From: Pigoraptor vietnamica
Lineage: Eukaryota; Opisthokonta; Filasterea
DNA: 13,572 nucleotides
Direction of reading: 5' to 3'
Assembly: GCA_943704525.1 (NCBI GenBank)
Contig: CALSCQ010002156.1
Span: 1 to 13,572 of the forward strand
In this document: positions 1-8,947 of the stretch, one piece after another
Position numbering within the stretch: the first letter of the stretch is position 1
How the letters are laid out: each line of letters begins with the position of its first letter
Position numbers and translations under genes: made by a program
The notes under the pieces: model-generated
What the model was told of the DNA's origin: nothing
Database searches by the model: none
The model's input: the letters and a program-made list of their open reading frames with translations, nothing else

Positions 1-72
1 ATCGCTTCAGTATTGGTTTTCTATGCAAAATTCGAACCAAAATTAAGATCTAATAAAAATAATCTAGTTTTT
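1..72. other. Left flank of the P-like transposon
   Basis: AT-rich sequence outside the recognisable inverted repeat. It has no coding frame of note. The similarity between the two ends of the neighbouring transposon stops at about base 73. No convincing 8-bp target duplication pairs the bases just left of 73 with those just right of 5664, so the exact terminus is uncertain by some bases. Confidence 0.4.
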
Positions 73-237
73 GCGCTAATCCGGAATTACTCGCGGAGTC
101 CTTATTTAGTCGATCCAGGAGCTAATGACTAGGAGCCCGACACTTTCAAATTTTTGATCTGGGCCGCGGTTCCATGTCTATGTCACTAGTGCCTAAAAAT
201 AAATCTATGAAAAATAAAAACAGATTTCGATCACGTG
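73..237 (+). repeat. Left terminal inverted repeat of the P-like element
   Basis: The reverse complement of this segment matches 5453-5664 in ordered blocks: 73-98, 115-144, 169-201 and the inner word CGATCACGTG at 228-237. The blocks are separated by stretches of different length on the two sides (for example 145-168 here, 24 nt, against 5554-5569, 16 nt), so the repeat has diverged by insertions and deletions while its core blocks stayed nearly identical. The first predicted codon of the transposase lies about 60 bp inside, so the promoter probably sits within the repeat. An AT-rich stretch at 198-220 is a possible TATA region but no clean consensus is seen. Confidence 0.85.
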
Positions 238-298
238 GCACCACGCGGTGCTGGCGCACTTTTTAGGACGGTTCGCCGCCGAGCTCTGGTCCCTAAGC

Positions 299-3200
299 AT
301 GGAACAACGTATGGAGCCACGTACGGCAGTCGGAATTACACCATCAACGGCCTCGGCATTGCGCGCGAAGATCAGCCGTGCCGGTGGGTAACCGACTGCG
401 CCGACGACTGAAGCCGACGCGCGTGCTATTGACTGCACACCGGCAAATCAGGCACGGGATGCCGTTGTGAACAGTCGCGGCGCATCATCGGGGTCGAACG
501 CCTCGGAGATTTTGCTGGAGGCGGTATCGACCGTTTCTCATCCGCTGTTTTTCGGCGGCACCATTCGCGACATTGCGACGAATCTGGCGCCGGCGCACCC
601 GACCGTGTTTCCGCAGTGCAGCAATGAATCCCCGTCGGACAATGCGCGCTTTGCGACGTTCGTTAAGGCTATGAGTGCCATGGCAGAGCGGCAGCGCGTG
701 GACACGTTGACTACATACTTATCGTCCCTCGTCGACGCCGCCGGCCACAGTCGCCGTCCTCGGGAGCTCGCGCCGGCTCTGAACAATGATGCGTCGCGCC
801 CGTCGGCGCCGGCAACTTGCATAGCTGTCGTGGCTCGCAAGCTTGCTCCGCGCGTGTCGGATGGCCCCGGCAGTGGCTTTGTGACGGCGGTAACCAACGA
901 CGGGCACATCGTACCGGGACAGTCGGCAGGCGATTATGTCGTGGAGGTGTACGCGGTCAACGACCCGTCCGGCCCTTTCTGGACGCCACACACAGGCACC
1001 ATTCCTGCTACTCGCCTCGTCATCAACAGTGGGTCGCTACAGTACCGGCTTTTCGTTTGGGGAGAGCAAGCCCGCGACGGTACGGTGTCCTCGCTGAGTG
1101 TGCTCGATGGGCTAGTCGACGTCGTTGGCGCACCAGGCACATCAATATGTCGCGGCTTTCGAGACGTTTCGGTGATTTCGCGGCTTGCTGACCACAAGAT
1201 CGTCGCATCGAAGCATATGGTGATGTGGAACGCGCTTACAGGACGGTACTTTCGGTCGGGGTCGTGCTCGTGGACTGTTTCGGCACCATCGACCGCGCCC
1301 GGCTGCCCGGATAGCGACCTGCTCGACGCTGTTGCTGCTTCAGCAATGTGCGAGCCATGTCGCATCGGCACTGTCGCACTCGTTCGTCGACTTCGGAAGG
1401 TTGAGCTCAAGGTTCTCGCAGGACAGGCGGCAGATCCGGCGGCTGCGGACTCGCGTGTTCCACACGCAAATCTCACGATGTCCGTGGCGAAAAAGCGGCT
1501 CGCTAACCAGAGCGCGACGATCAAGAAACTCAACAGGAGCATTGCGCGCCTCGAGACGTTTAAGGCGATGGAGGCTAAGGACCGCGTTATTGACCTCGAG
1601 GACGGCCAGGCTGCAGAGATGGATCTTGCCGTCGATTTCATCAACTCGAACGAAGAGGCTCGTGCGAGACTTGACCACTTCGCGGAGCAGGATAAGACTG
1701 GTTACCTCGCACACGAAGTCGTCCGCGTACGCGAAGAGCGCAAGATCATCCTGGATGACATTGCGCGAAATGTGTCGCGCCAGGAACGCCGTGGCTGTCG
1801 CTACTCTTTTTCAACGTATCGGCTCTGTTTTGCCGTTTATTCCGTGTCGCCGGCAGCCTTCCGCGCCCTCCGGTCGCTAGGGATCTTCAATCTTCCGTGC
1901 GAGCGGTCGATGCAGCGTTTTGGTGAGAAGAACGCGACGTTTGACGAGGGCTTCAGCGCTACGTTCTTCAAGTATCTCGAGCAGGAGCGCAATGCGTACA
2001 TCAAGAATCGGGCCGAGTGCGAGCGTGCGGCGGCTCCGGTCGCAGGTATTCCGAACCGCGTCGGACTTCCCGAGGCCGACGGAGAGGTGGCCTTCGATGA
2101 AGTTATGATTGCGAAGTTCGTGCACTACTGCGCGACGGCGAAGCGTCTTATCGGCCACGGTTTGACGCAGGAGAACATCACGACCCTCGCCGACTTGTAC
2201 ACCGACTTGAAGGACGGCACGGCGGGAAAGCCGGCGACGCACATCCTGCAGTTCCTGTGGCGCGACATGACGTGGAAGCGGACTGTGCTCGGGCCGTACT
2301 TCTCATCGGCCGATGGCGGGTTCAGCGGCCCTGAGATCGCGACGCTTTTGGACGGCGTTCTGTCGCATTTCTTCGAGTTTGGCTTTCACACACACCAGGT
2401 CGTGTGCGATGGGGGCACGCCGAATGTTAAGGCCGTTAAGTCGTTTTTTGGAGCGTACGGGCGTCTCGGCTACAACGTGCGCGATTCCGGCCTCACGGTA
2501 GCGGGGTCGCCAGTTACCATCGGCAATCGCGCAGCGGACACGGGCGGCGTGGACGCTGCCAGCGGACCCGTGCCGATGGATGTCGACGCTGCTTCTGCCG
2601 TACAGACTGTGGACGCTCACCCCACTGCTCCCGGCATGACGATGGAATCGGAAACCGACGATCTCGATGCAAGGCTCGATCAGGAGCCAACGGATGACGA
2701 AGCAGATGCGCTCTTAGCGGCCATGTCGCACGAGAGCTTCGTCGCGAATTTTGCACTCGGCAGCGTCAAGGGCAGAGGGGACAACGGCAATGCGAGCGAG
2801 ATGAACGAGCACAAGTCTGCCGACGTGATACGCTCTGACGTCGCCATATCGATGGCAGTCCGGCCGTGGTGCGACCACCCATATTCGGTCGGACATCGTC
2901 TATTCTTCGTGCCGTGCCCGACGCACCAGTTGAAGAATTCCATCACGACCCTTTTCAACTCGGACCCGTGTCGCACGAAGGCTCTGGATCGCGGCGACGG
3001 TGTTGTGTTTGGATGGTCCGTTATGAGGGCACTCTTTGCACGTGAGATGGCATTGGCCGAGCGTGGGCTACTGCGAGATATTCCGCGACTACAGGCGAGG
3101 TTTATCGAGCGCGACGCATGGACCAAACTGAACGTCACGCCATCGAAGTTGCTGCAGCAGCAACCCGTCATCGTCGCCCTCAAGGTGCACGCGACGCAGG

Positions 3201-3736
3201 AACCGCGGCCGCCGGACGCTGCGGCAACGCTTGCGGCTGTCGATTACCTCAGCGCGACGGCGGACCTGTTTGAACATGGAATGCTCGCTAAGTTGGGGAT
3301 AAACAGGGGGAACATCGAAGGCAACCCGACGCTCGCACGCATCAACCGCGGCTACACCTACTTCGAGACATGGGCGACGGACCTCGTCAAGCAGGGCTAC
3401 GACATCAACCACCCGCAGCAAACGAAGTTCCTTGCGTACCAGACATGGGACCTCCTGCGGATTATGGTCTTCGGTTTCAGGGGATACGTCGAGCAGTTTG
3501 TAGACATGCACCCAAACAACTACGTCGTCCCCATCAATGCGAACGGGTCTATCGTCGAAGCGCTCTTCTCCGAGCTGCGGTACGGCAAGGGGACGGACGG
3601 GACGCTCACGGTTGCCACTTACAAGTCCGCGCTTGCTGCAGTTCGCCTCCGCCACCAGCTCCTCGGTGCAAATGCATACCAGTACGCGGACGGAGGGCTG
3701 CACCTGCGCAATCCCACAGAGGATGAGGAGAAATGA
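299..3736 (+). CDS. P-element-like (THAP9-type) transposase; exon 299-387 predicted, main exon 475-3736
   Basis: An RNase H-like transposase that would cut and paste the element in the nucleus. Seen: a Lys/Leu-rich coiled-coil segment starting near nt 1478; a YSVSPAAFRALRSLG block near 1838; FDEVMI with the first Asp at 2096; VCDGGTPN with the second Asp at 2408; PTHQLKN at about 2921-2938; IVEALFSELR with the Glu at 3557. These match the order in P-element and THAP9 transposases, with the insertion domain between the second Asp and the Glu; part of it (2575-2730) is acidic. No THAP zinc finger is visible at the N-terminus, and roughly the first 330 residues are unrecognised. Start: the open frame runs from 392 without an ATG until 671. 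An in-frame ATG at 299 (A at -3, G at +4) followed by a GT-AG intron 388-474 removes the in-frame TAA at 389 and gives 1,116 residues. This splice is inferred; starting at 671 is the alternative. Confidence 0.88.
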
Positions 3737-3781
3737 AATAATGTCACGCGCGTAACCATACTGTTCAAGCAGCACGTTACC

Positions 3782-5349
3782 TTATAGTTGGACCTTGTCA
3801 GAAGTAAGCCCCTTCAGTCGCGGTCGCAATGTCGTCTCGTGCTTCAAAGCGATGCCCTTGTATTGCGCAAGTTGCTTACGATTCACAACATGAGCATTGA
3901 CCTGCGCATGTATGCAGCGGCGAACGATGTCACGGAAGACGTAAAGGCGATTCTTGTCGTCCGATTTCGCAAAAACTACGTCGCGTTTTCGCTGCGGCAA
4001 AGCCCGTTCCCAGAAGTCGTCCTGCGTTGTTGGTGCCCAGACGTCCAAAATCGCAGATTCGGCGCGCTCGGGCATTTCACTGCAGTAGAGATCCTCCGCC
4101 GCATTGTTGATGTGCGCGCGCAGCTCGCGGTACAATCCCTGCGCCCAATCAATGATCGACGCGTGCGGCGCAGCAAAGCCGATGTAGCCGCGCCAAAACA
4201 GGATGTATGCCGGCGGGAGAAGCTGAACTTCCTCTGGCTCGGACGCGAGACATACAATTAGCGACTTGACAATCAACATCCGCTGCGACCAGACGTCCGG
4301 AGGCGCCTGTAGGGATGCTGGCGACGGGCCCGGACTAGCGACCGCACGACCGGCGGAGCTCGGCGACAAGAGGGCTTCGCCGGTAAAGGCACTAGCGTCC
4401 ATATCAAGTGCTGCATTGTCGTCACCAGCTGAAGCGTGGCCGACATTCACTGCGAAGTGCATAGCATTAGCACGCGTAAAAATAAACTATCTTATGTGCA
4501 CAAACAGTCACACGGCAATGTTAGACAGCCAGCTGCCGGGCAGTAAGCTGACTTACGCATTCGCAGCAAGTGCCGCTCCTTTAACTCGTGGAAGTTCGCA
4601 TACCGATTCCGCACAGCATAAAGCGCCCATCCCATCATCCGACAAAGGCGAGCTGGCTCTTCGGTTTGACCCTGCGCCAATGCCGCGGCCTGAACGAGTT
4701 GTGCTTCGAGCGTCGAAACTCGCTGCGCCCCGTTGCCGCCGTCGGCAGAACTTGCAACGCCTCCCCGCAGAACATCTTCCCGTTTCACGGCGGCGTGAAA
4801 TTCGTTAAAAACCGCGCGCGCGCACGGCGACACAATGAGCATCATAAAGTCGGCAGTTGGAGGGTTCGACATTCCGTCGATCAATGACGCCCACATACAC
4901 GCGCCGCTATCCAGGACGCACGTTTTCCCATTAATGACAACCTCTGTGGGAATGTCACTCCAAAAAGAGACGATAAACGTACGCCACGCGCTAAGAAAAC
5001 GAAGTTGACGCTCACCACCCGGACACTTCAGCGCAATACCGCCTTCAAACAAACGCGTACAACGCTCATACAGAGCGCGAAGAAAACGCATCCGCCGATC
5101 GTTAGGAATGGCAAGAAACCAATCTAGCCGGTCCTTGAAGCACTCAGAAGACATCGCCCCTGTGCTTATGACCTCGTCGTGGATGCGCTTGAACTGTTCG
5201 TCGCTTTCGGAGTCGGCCGCCCGAAAATCAAGTCGTCGCGCAATAACGCGCACATCGGAAATAGTACGTAACTTTGGCTTTTTGACGTTTGGGGCCACAT
5301 CCACAGAGTGTGGAGAGGCCACATCCTTTGGACGCTTTTTAGACTCCAT
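3782..5349 (-). CDS. Element-borne second protein, two exons (5349-4557, 4449-3782), function unknown
   Basis: Two leftward open frames join through a GT-AG intron at 4556-4450. The donor reads GTAAGT; the acceptor is preceded by a CTAAT branch-like site and ends TTCGCAG. Both sides are phase 1, so the frame is kept and yields 486 residues. The ATG at 5349 is the first in frame (the frame upstream opens only with TTG). Visible: basic clusters KKRPKD and KKPKLR near the N-terminus (likely nuclear signals), a central Trp/Phe/Cys-rich part (DWFLAIPNDRRMRFL, SFWSDIPTEVVINGKTC), a short helical Ala/Gln segment before the intron, and a basic C-terminus. No catalytic triad, zinc finger or known domain was recognised. 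Its location between the transposon ends and convergence with the transposase suggest an accessory or regulatory role in transposition. The two exons could instead be separate short genes, but the matched phase and strong sites argue against that. Confidence 0.65.
4450..4556 (-). other. Predicted spliceosomal intron of the second P-like-element gene
   Basis: On the minus strand the intron starts GTAAGT at 4556 and ends TTCGCAG at 4450, 107 nt. A CTAATGC branch-like sequence lies about 20 nt before the end. Removing it joins two long open frames in the same phase. Its size matches the other introns in the window. Confidence 0.65.
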
Positions 5350-5452
5350 TGCCTTCAATCATCGCCATTCAATGGCGGTGAAGCTTATGGAGATGGCCCG
5401 GTTGAGCCACGCGGTGTAGACGGGAGCAGAGGGTTGGGAGGCACGGCGACCT

Positions 5453-5664
5453 CACGTGATCGATAATCTATTTTAGTCCACATTCCTTTCTCCTCTTATG
5501 TTCAAATTTTCAAATTTATCTATTTTTAGGCACTCTTGACATAGACATGGAACAGTAGGCCACATCAGGAGTGTCGGGCTCCTAGTCATTTGCTCCTGGT
5601 CGATCGTAGGTATTTAGATCGCTATTATTATTTTTAGTGCTCCTAAGTAGACGGATTTTAGCAC
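5453..5664 (-). repeat. Right terminal inverted repeat of the P-like element
   Basis: Partner of the left repeat. The matched blocks, from inside outward, are CACGTGATCG at 5453-5462, 5521-5553, 5570-5599 and 5640-5664. It is longer than the left copy because of extra AT-rich sequence at about 5470-5520 and 5600-5639. The leftward gene starts about 105 bp inside this repeat, mirroring the transposase at the other end. Confidence 0.85.
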
Positions 5665-5703
5665 TAACCACCTGGCAGCTTAGCACTCGTCAGCAATTAG
5701 GAT
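5665..5703. other. Short spacer between two elements
   Basis: Thirty-nine bases between the last base of the P-like inverted repeat and the first recognisable base of the CACTATATAG-rich region. TTAGCACT occurs across the boundary and again at about 5679. No gene or clear duplication is seen. Confidence 0.3.
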
Positions 5704-5715
5704 GGGACCGTAGTG

Positions 5716-6067
5716 CTATATAGTGACGGTATAGTACTATAGATCGTTGAAAAATGTTATCTTTTAAAGTGACTTTATGCGTTTTATAGTCACTATATAG
5801 TAGTAAAATGTGTGTTAAGTAGTATATAGTCACTATATAGTGGCTATAATTAAGCATTGTGACTACGCAGTATATTTCTATATAGCACTATGGAATCAGA
5901 TGATGCAGTTACTATGGAGTATAGTTCAATATAGTTACTACAAAGTACCATTGCCACTACAATGTTATGTATGTATAGTCACTGTATAGTCACTATATAG
6001 TCACTATATAGACTATATTATATTCTGTAGTGACTGCAGTCTACTACAAATACTAGTATAGCACTAT
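5716..6067. repeat. Dense CACTATATAG / TATAGTCACTATATAG repeat cluster
   Basis: An AT-rich block of about 350 bp with no gene. CACTATATAG or its complement occurs at 5716, 5791, 5831, 5833 (overlapping, inverted), 5991 and 6002. Looser relatives (TAGCACTATGG, CAGTTACTATGG, TAGTGACTGCAG) fill much of the rest. The longer word TATATAGTCACTATATAG (5823-5840) is palindromic except at its centre. Such short, mixed-orientation repeats next to an element end resemble the subterminal protein-binding arrays of CACTA-type transposons. Confidence 0.75.
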
Positions 6068-6103
6068 GTTGCGGGGGGGAGGGGTACGCTTGCCGCGGCC
6101 GCT

Positions 6104-8677
6104 TTAATCGTCGATCCCAAACATCTCCCCCACGACAGGCGGCTCCAAGGCATTGCTCGAAGGGACCCCAGACATCTCGAAATCCCTCGCCTGGAGCGCA
6201 TTCTCCTGCAGAAACACACACAGGTTAAAAAAAAGGGGGAAAATGAGTAAGAACACACTGGCAGAGGTGGCCACAGGCACACTGGTTAGCCACGCCACAT
6301 CAGATCACGGCAGAGCACTTGATCAGGTGCAGCCGAGTATGCCATTGCAATGCGCGGGCGGGCAAAGCGGACTCACCTTCGTATACTTCTCTGCGGCAGC
6401 TTTGATACCCTCTCGTGCCTGGACGAAAGTGGTCTTCCGCAGTCGAATCTGGGGAAGGCGGAGGTCAAACATATGCGAATTGACAATGCGCTCAATTGTG
6501 TCCGACGACTGCTTGCGCTTGCCAGTGGCACTGTACGCGTCACGCAGAGGCCGTGTGAAGAGCGTTTCGAGCTGCATTTGACGACGGGCTCGTAAGTACA
6601 CTGAATACGCACACACGCCGTGCGCACACAATTAATGCACTGCAGCTGCCGTGCACACACACACACACACACACACACACCTGCACACACGCACAGTCAC
6701 ACTGATGTACACACACACACACATATGTACACACACACACACATATGTACACACACACACACATATGTACACACACACACACACATGTATACACACACAC
6801 ATATGTACACACACAGACACATATGTACACACACACACACACACATGTACACACACACACACACATGTACACACACACACACACACCGTGACACACACAC
6901 ACACACACACACACACTGTGACACACACACGGCATACATGTACACACCCGACACACGCAGAACATTACAGCACGCCGCATTGCACACTCATTCACGGCAG
7001 ACACTCACCGCAACTTCACCGAACGCAAGGTCACTCATCGTCAGACTCTGTGCGAGGGCACCGGAGGCGCCTGACTTGACCGACACTCCAAGAAAGGCAG
7101 CCATGAACGCCGCCTGCACTTCCGGATTGCCGTAGTCGTCAATGACGCCTTGAGCGATTTCCACCTTGCGATATGCGCCTGAAGACGGGCCTGCAAATTG
7201 AGGAAACATGTCAGTTATAAAACCAGCAATCACTCAAACTTAAGATCACAGCCGAGGACGGACACTATAGGTCGGTAACATACTTTCCGACGACCACTGA
7301 TGCAAAAGTGCAGCCACCCGCTCTTGGTGGGACTCGCCCAACTTATTCGCTTCGTCGGCCGGCATCCTCTGTGGAGTAGAACCAATTCAATCATGAGAAA
7401 TGGCTGGGTCAACTGCCGTGAACTGCCAGTGAAACAAACTGACAGATATCCATACCTTTAGGTGAAATCCAACAATGTCCGGCACGTGCGTCTGGAGCTT
7501 ACGGACGATATAGTTCCTGCGCGTGCGAACACTGGTGCCCATCCAGTCGACGAAGGGCTTTACGTTCTTCGCCGTCCAGCACGCATCCCACTCTGGCTTG
7601 AGAACGGCCGTCGCCTGCAGAAGTTCGGTGCCGATGATCTTGGCGAGCGTTTCGTAGTTCTTTGGGTACTTGATCGTCCGAATCTTGAGGTTTATGAGGC
7701 TCAAGATGGACGACTGCAACACGATGCAAAGTGCCGGCGAGCGCAGGGAGACAGCATTGCCCACACAAGAAAGCCGTAGTAGCTGAGGCAACGCACAGCA
7801 GCACAACCACGTACAGTAAAGCACCAACCTTGAAATTGCCGGCTTGCTTCCAGGGTTGACCTTGAACGACGGCGCCGGCGGAAGCTGAGTGCCCACCCTC
7901 CTCGTCGGAGTCTGTCGACTCGCGATCGGAGTCACCGGCAGCACGCTCCTTTGTCGACTGGTGGCGCGCAACGGGCACGGGGTTGTAATTCTTGAATAGG
8001 CCAGACAGTCCGTCACGCAGTCCGTCGCGCACGGTGACTGCCACAGCATTTGTGAGCACTTCCTGCAGCTAGAGAGCCGAGTCCAAACATGAGATGATAA
8101 CTCAATAAGCAAAAAAGAGCTCGCAAGAACGCACAATAGAGCATTACATCAATTGAAACTCAATCACATGCCGACCCACCTTGGCATAGTCGATTTCGCC
8201 ATGCTTGCAACGCTTCCGAAGGTGCTCCTTGTCGACCTCATCTGACGATTCGGACTCGCTCGGGAAGTCATGCGAAGCATCAAATACACGCGCCGCCTTC
8301 CCCTTCTTCGATGTGTCCGCAAGGAGGCTCTTGCGTCCCTCTCCCAAAGGGCTGCCAACCCCCGGCGCCGGTGGCTTCGATGCCGGCCGACTCTTCTCTC
8401 TCTTGTCGTCGCCCTCTGGTTCGTAAGGCTTGGGCCGCTTGATAGTTCGCTTCGTCCGTTCACCGCCAGAACCTGAACTGTCCGAGCCCTTCGATGACTC
8501 AGAATCCGAGTGCTCAGACGGTGTCGTCTTCGAAGCTTCGCTTTCGCTGTCGCTTTTGCCGCCGTCGTTTTCAGAGTGGCGACTGTCGTTGTCGCCAGCG
8601 CTCTCCTTCGCAGCCGGCAGTGACTTCGGATTCGAATTCCGCCCCCGCGCCCGCTTGCCCTTTCCCTTGCCGGCCAT
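6104..8677 (-). CDS. Seven-exon gene, unrecognised Ser/acid-rich nuclear-type protein (519 residues predicted)
   Basis: Exons on the minus strand: 8677-8180, 8068-7829, 7713-7456, 7368-7284, 7190-7009, 6571-6377 and 6205-6104. All six introns are GT-AG and all junctions keep phase (0,0,0,1,0,0). Donors GTGAGT, GTATGT and GTGGGT and the last acceptor (long pyrimidine tract then TTTCTGCAG) are strong. The ATG at 8677 is the only sensible start, as the frame upstream has none. Residues 1-166 are low complexity: basic start MAGKGKGKRARGR, then Ser/Asp/Glu-rich and Pro/Lys-rich. Exon 2 has a second acidic patch. Residues about 247-332 look folded (IKYPKNYETLAKIIG, WTAKNVKPFVDWMG). No catalytic motif or known domain was recognised. 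It is divergent from the Plavaka transposase, with starts 443 bp apart, and flanked by CACTATATAG repeats, which suggests a transposon accessory (DNA-binding) protein; a host gene is the alternative. Exon 2 could start at 8062 and exon 3 at 7782. Confidence 0.65.
6651..6946. repeat. CA microsatellite with 20-bp higher-order unit, inside an intron
   Basis: Nearly 300 bp of (CA)n broken by TATGTA or CATGTA at regular spacing. From 6711 to 6770 the unit ACACACACACACATATGTAC repeats every 20 bp. Later units vary in length, with CAGACA, CCGTGA and CTGTGA variants. It lies within intron 5 (7008-6572) of the leftward gene and explains why that intron is 437 nt while the others are 73-171. In the transcript it is a (UG)n tract. 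Confidence 0.95.
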
Positions 8678-8798
8678 ATTGTCGTCGTGACAAATTGACC
8701 TCGTCGGAGAGCGGAATGGTGAAAGAAAGGAGATGTCGCGTTGTGCGTGATGCAACTTTGCGCGCCAAATATCTGCCTGAGCACACTGTGTGATAAAG

Positions 8799-8899
8799 AA
8801 AAATAATTGCAGTCACTATGAAATCAGTATTGCACTACGAAAATTGTCAAAAATTAGTGGGTAATAACGAAAAATAATTGCAGTCACTATGAAAATAGT
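8799..8899. repeat. Two direct copies of a GAAAAATAATTGCAGTCACTATGAAA-type repeat
   Basis: The same sequence of about 25 bases occurs at about 8799-8824 and 8870-8895, 71 bp apart, each followed within a few bases by AGTAT. The core TGCAGTCACTA also occurs inverted at about 6028-6038 on the other side of the leftward gene. This supports a subterminal or operator-like role. Confidence 0.7.
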
Positions 8900-8939
8900 A
8901 TGGCGTTGCAAATATTTCTGCAGCGCTGCTATGACAGTC

Positions 8940-8947
8940 TATAAATA
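8940..8947 (+). promoter_or_regulatory. TATAAATA box, candidate promoter of the Plavaka transposase
   Basis: TATAAATA lies 174 bp upstream of the rightward ATG at 9121 in a non-coding interval. It would place transcription start near 8970 with a leader of about 150 nt. The surroundings are AT-rich, so a chance match is possible. Confidence 0.35.

Larger units (their letters stand above)
73..5664 (+). mobile_element. P-element-like DNA transposon, near complete, with two genes
   Basis: About 5.6 kb bounded by long imperfect inverted repeats that match block by block (115-144 with 5570-5599, 29 of 30 bases; 169-201 with 5521-5553, 31 of 33 bases; 73-98 with 5640-5664, weaker and with gaps). 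Inside are a rightward P-element-type transposase and a leftward spliced gene, convergent and ending 45 bp apart. Nothing else large fits between the repeats, so the second gene is part of the element rather than a flanking host gene. The transposase frame is uninterrupted, which suggests a young copy. A target duplication was not seen. Classical P elements encode only the transposase, so the two-gene layout is unusual. The family assignment rests on the transposase motifs. Confidence 0.85.

Noticed and set aside
467-469. GTG as a bacterial-style start codon for the long transposase
   Set aside because: The genes here have spliceosomal introns, so a bacterial-type start is unlikely; a spliced ATG at 299 or an internal ATG is preferred.
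934-1644. Leftward 236-codon frame
   Set aside because: Shadow of the GC-rich transposase gene on the other strand; composition is Ser/Arg/Thr-rich as expected from antisense codons.
3089-3775. Leftward 228-codon frame
   Set aside because: It is antisense to the conserved C-terminal half of the P-like transposase, including its catalytic Glu block, and shows no domain of its own.
4266-4808. Rightward 180-codon frame
   Set aside because: It spans the predicted intron and both exons of the leftward gene in antisense, and looks like an antisense shadow.
6651-6946. CRISPR-like array
   Set aside because: The 20-bp periodicity is a simple microsatellite without unique spacers, and the window is eukaryotic.
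6540-7135. Long frames on both strands made of Val-Cys or His-Thr runs
   Set aside because: They are readings of the CA microsatellite in an intron; the composition is dictated by the repeat and there is no gene-like sequence around it.
7387-8136. Leftward 249-codon frame as a single gene
   Set aside because: Only 7456-7713 behaves as an exon; the rest reads through exon 2 in a different frame and through introns with strong splice sites.
8164-8784. Leftward 206-codon Arg-rich frame overlapping exon 1
   Set aside because: It is the alternative frame of the low-complexity first exon. The ATG at 8677 and phase-matched splicing support the other frame.
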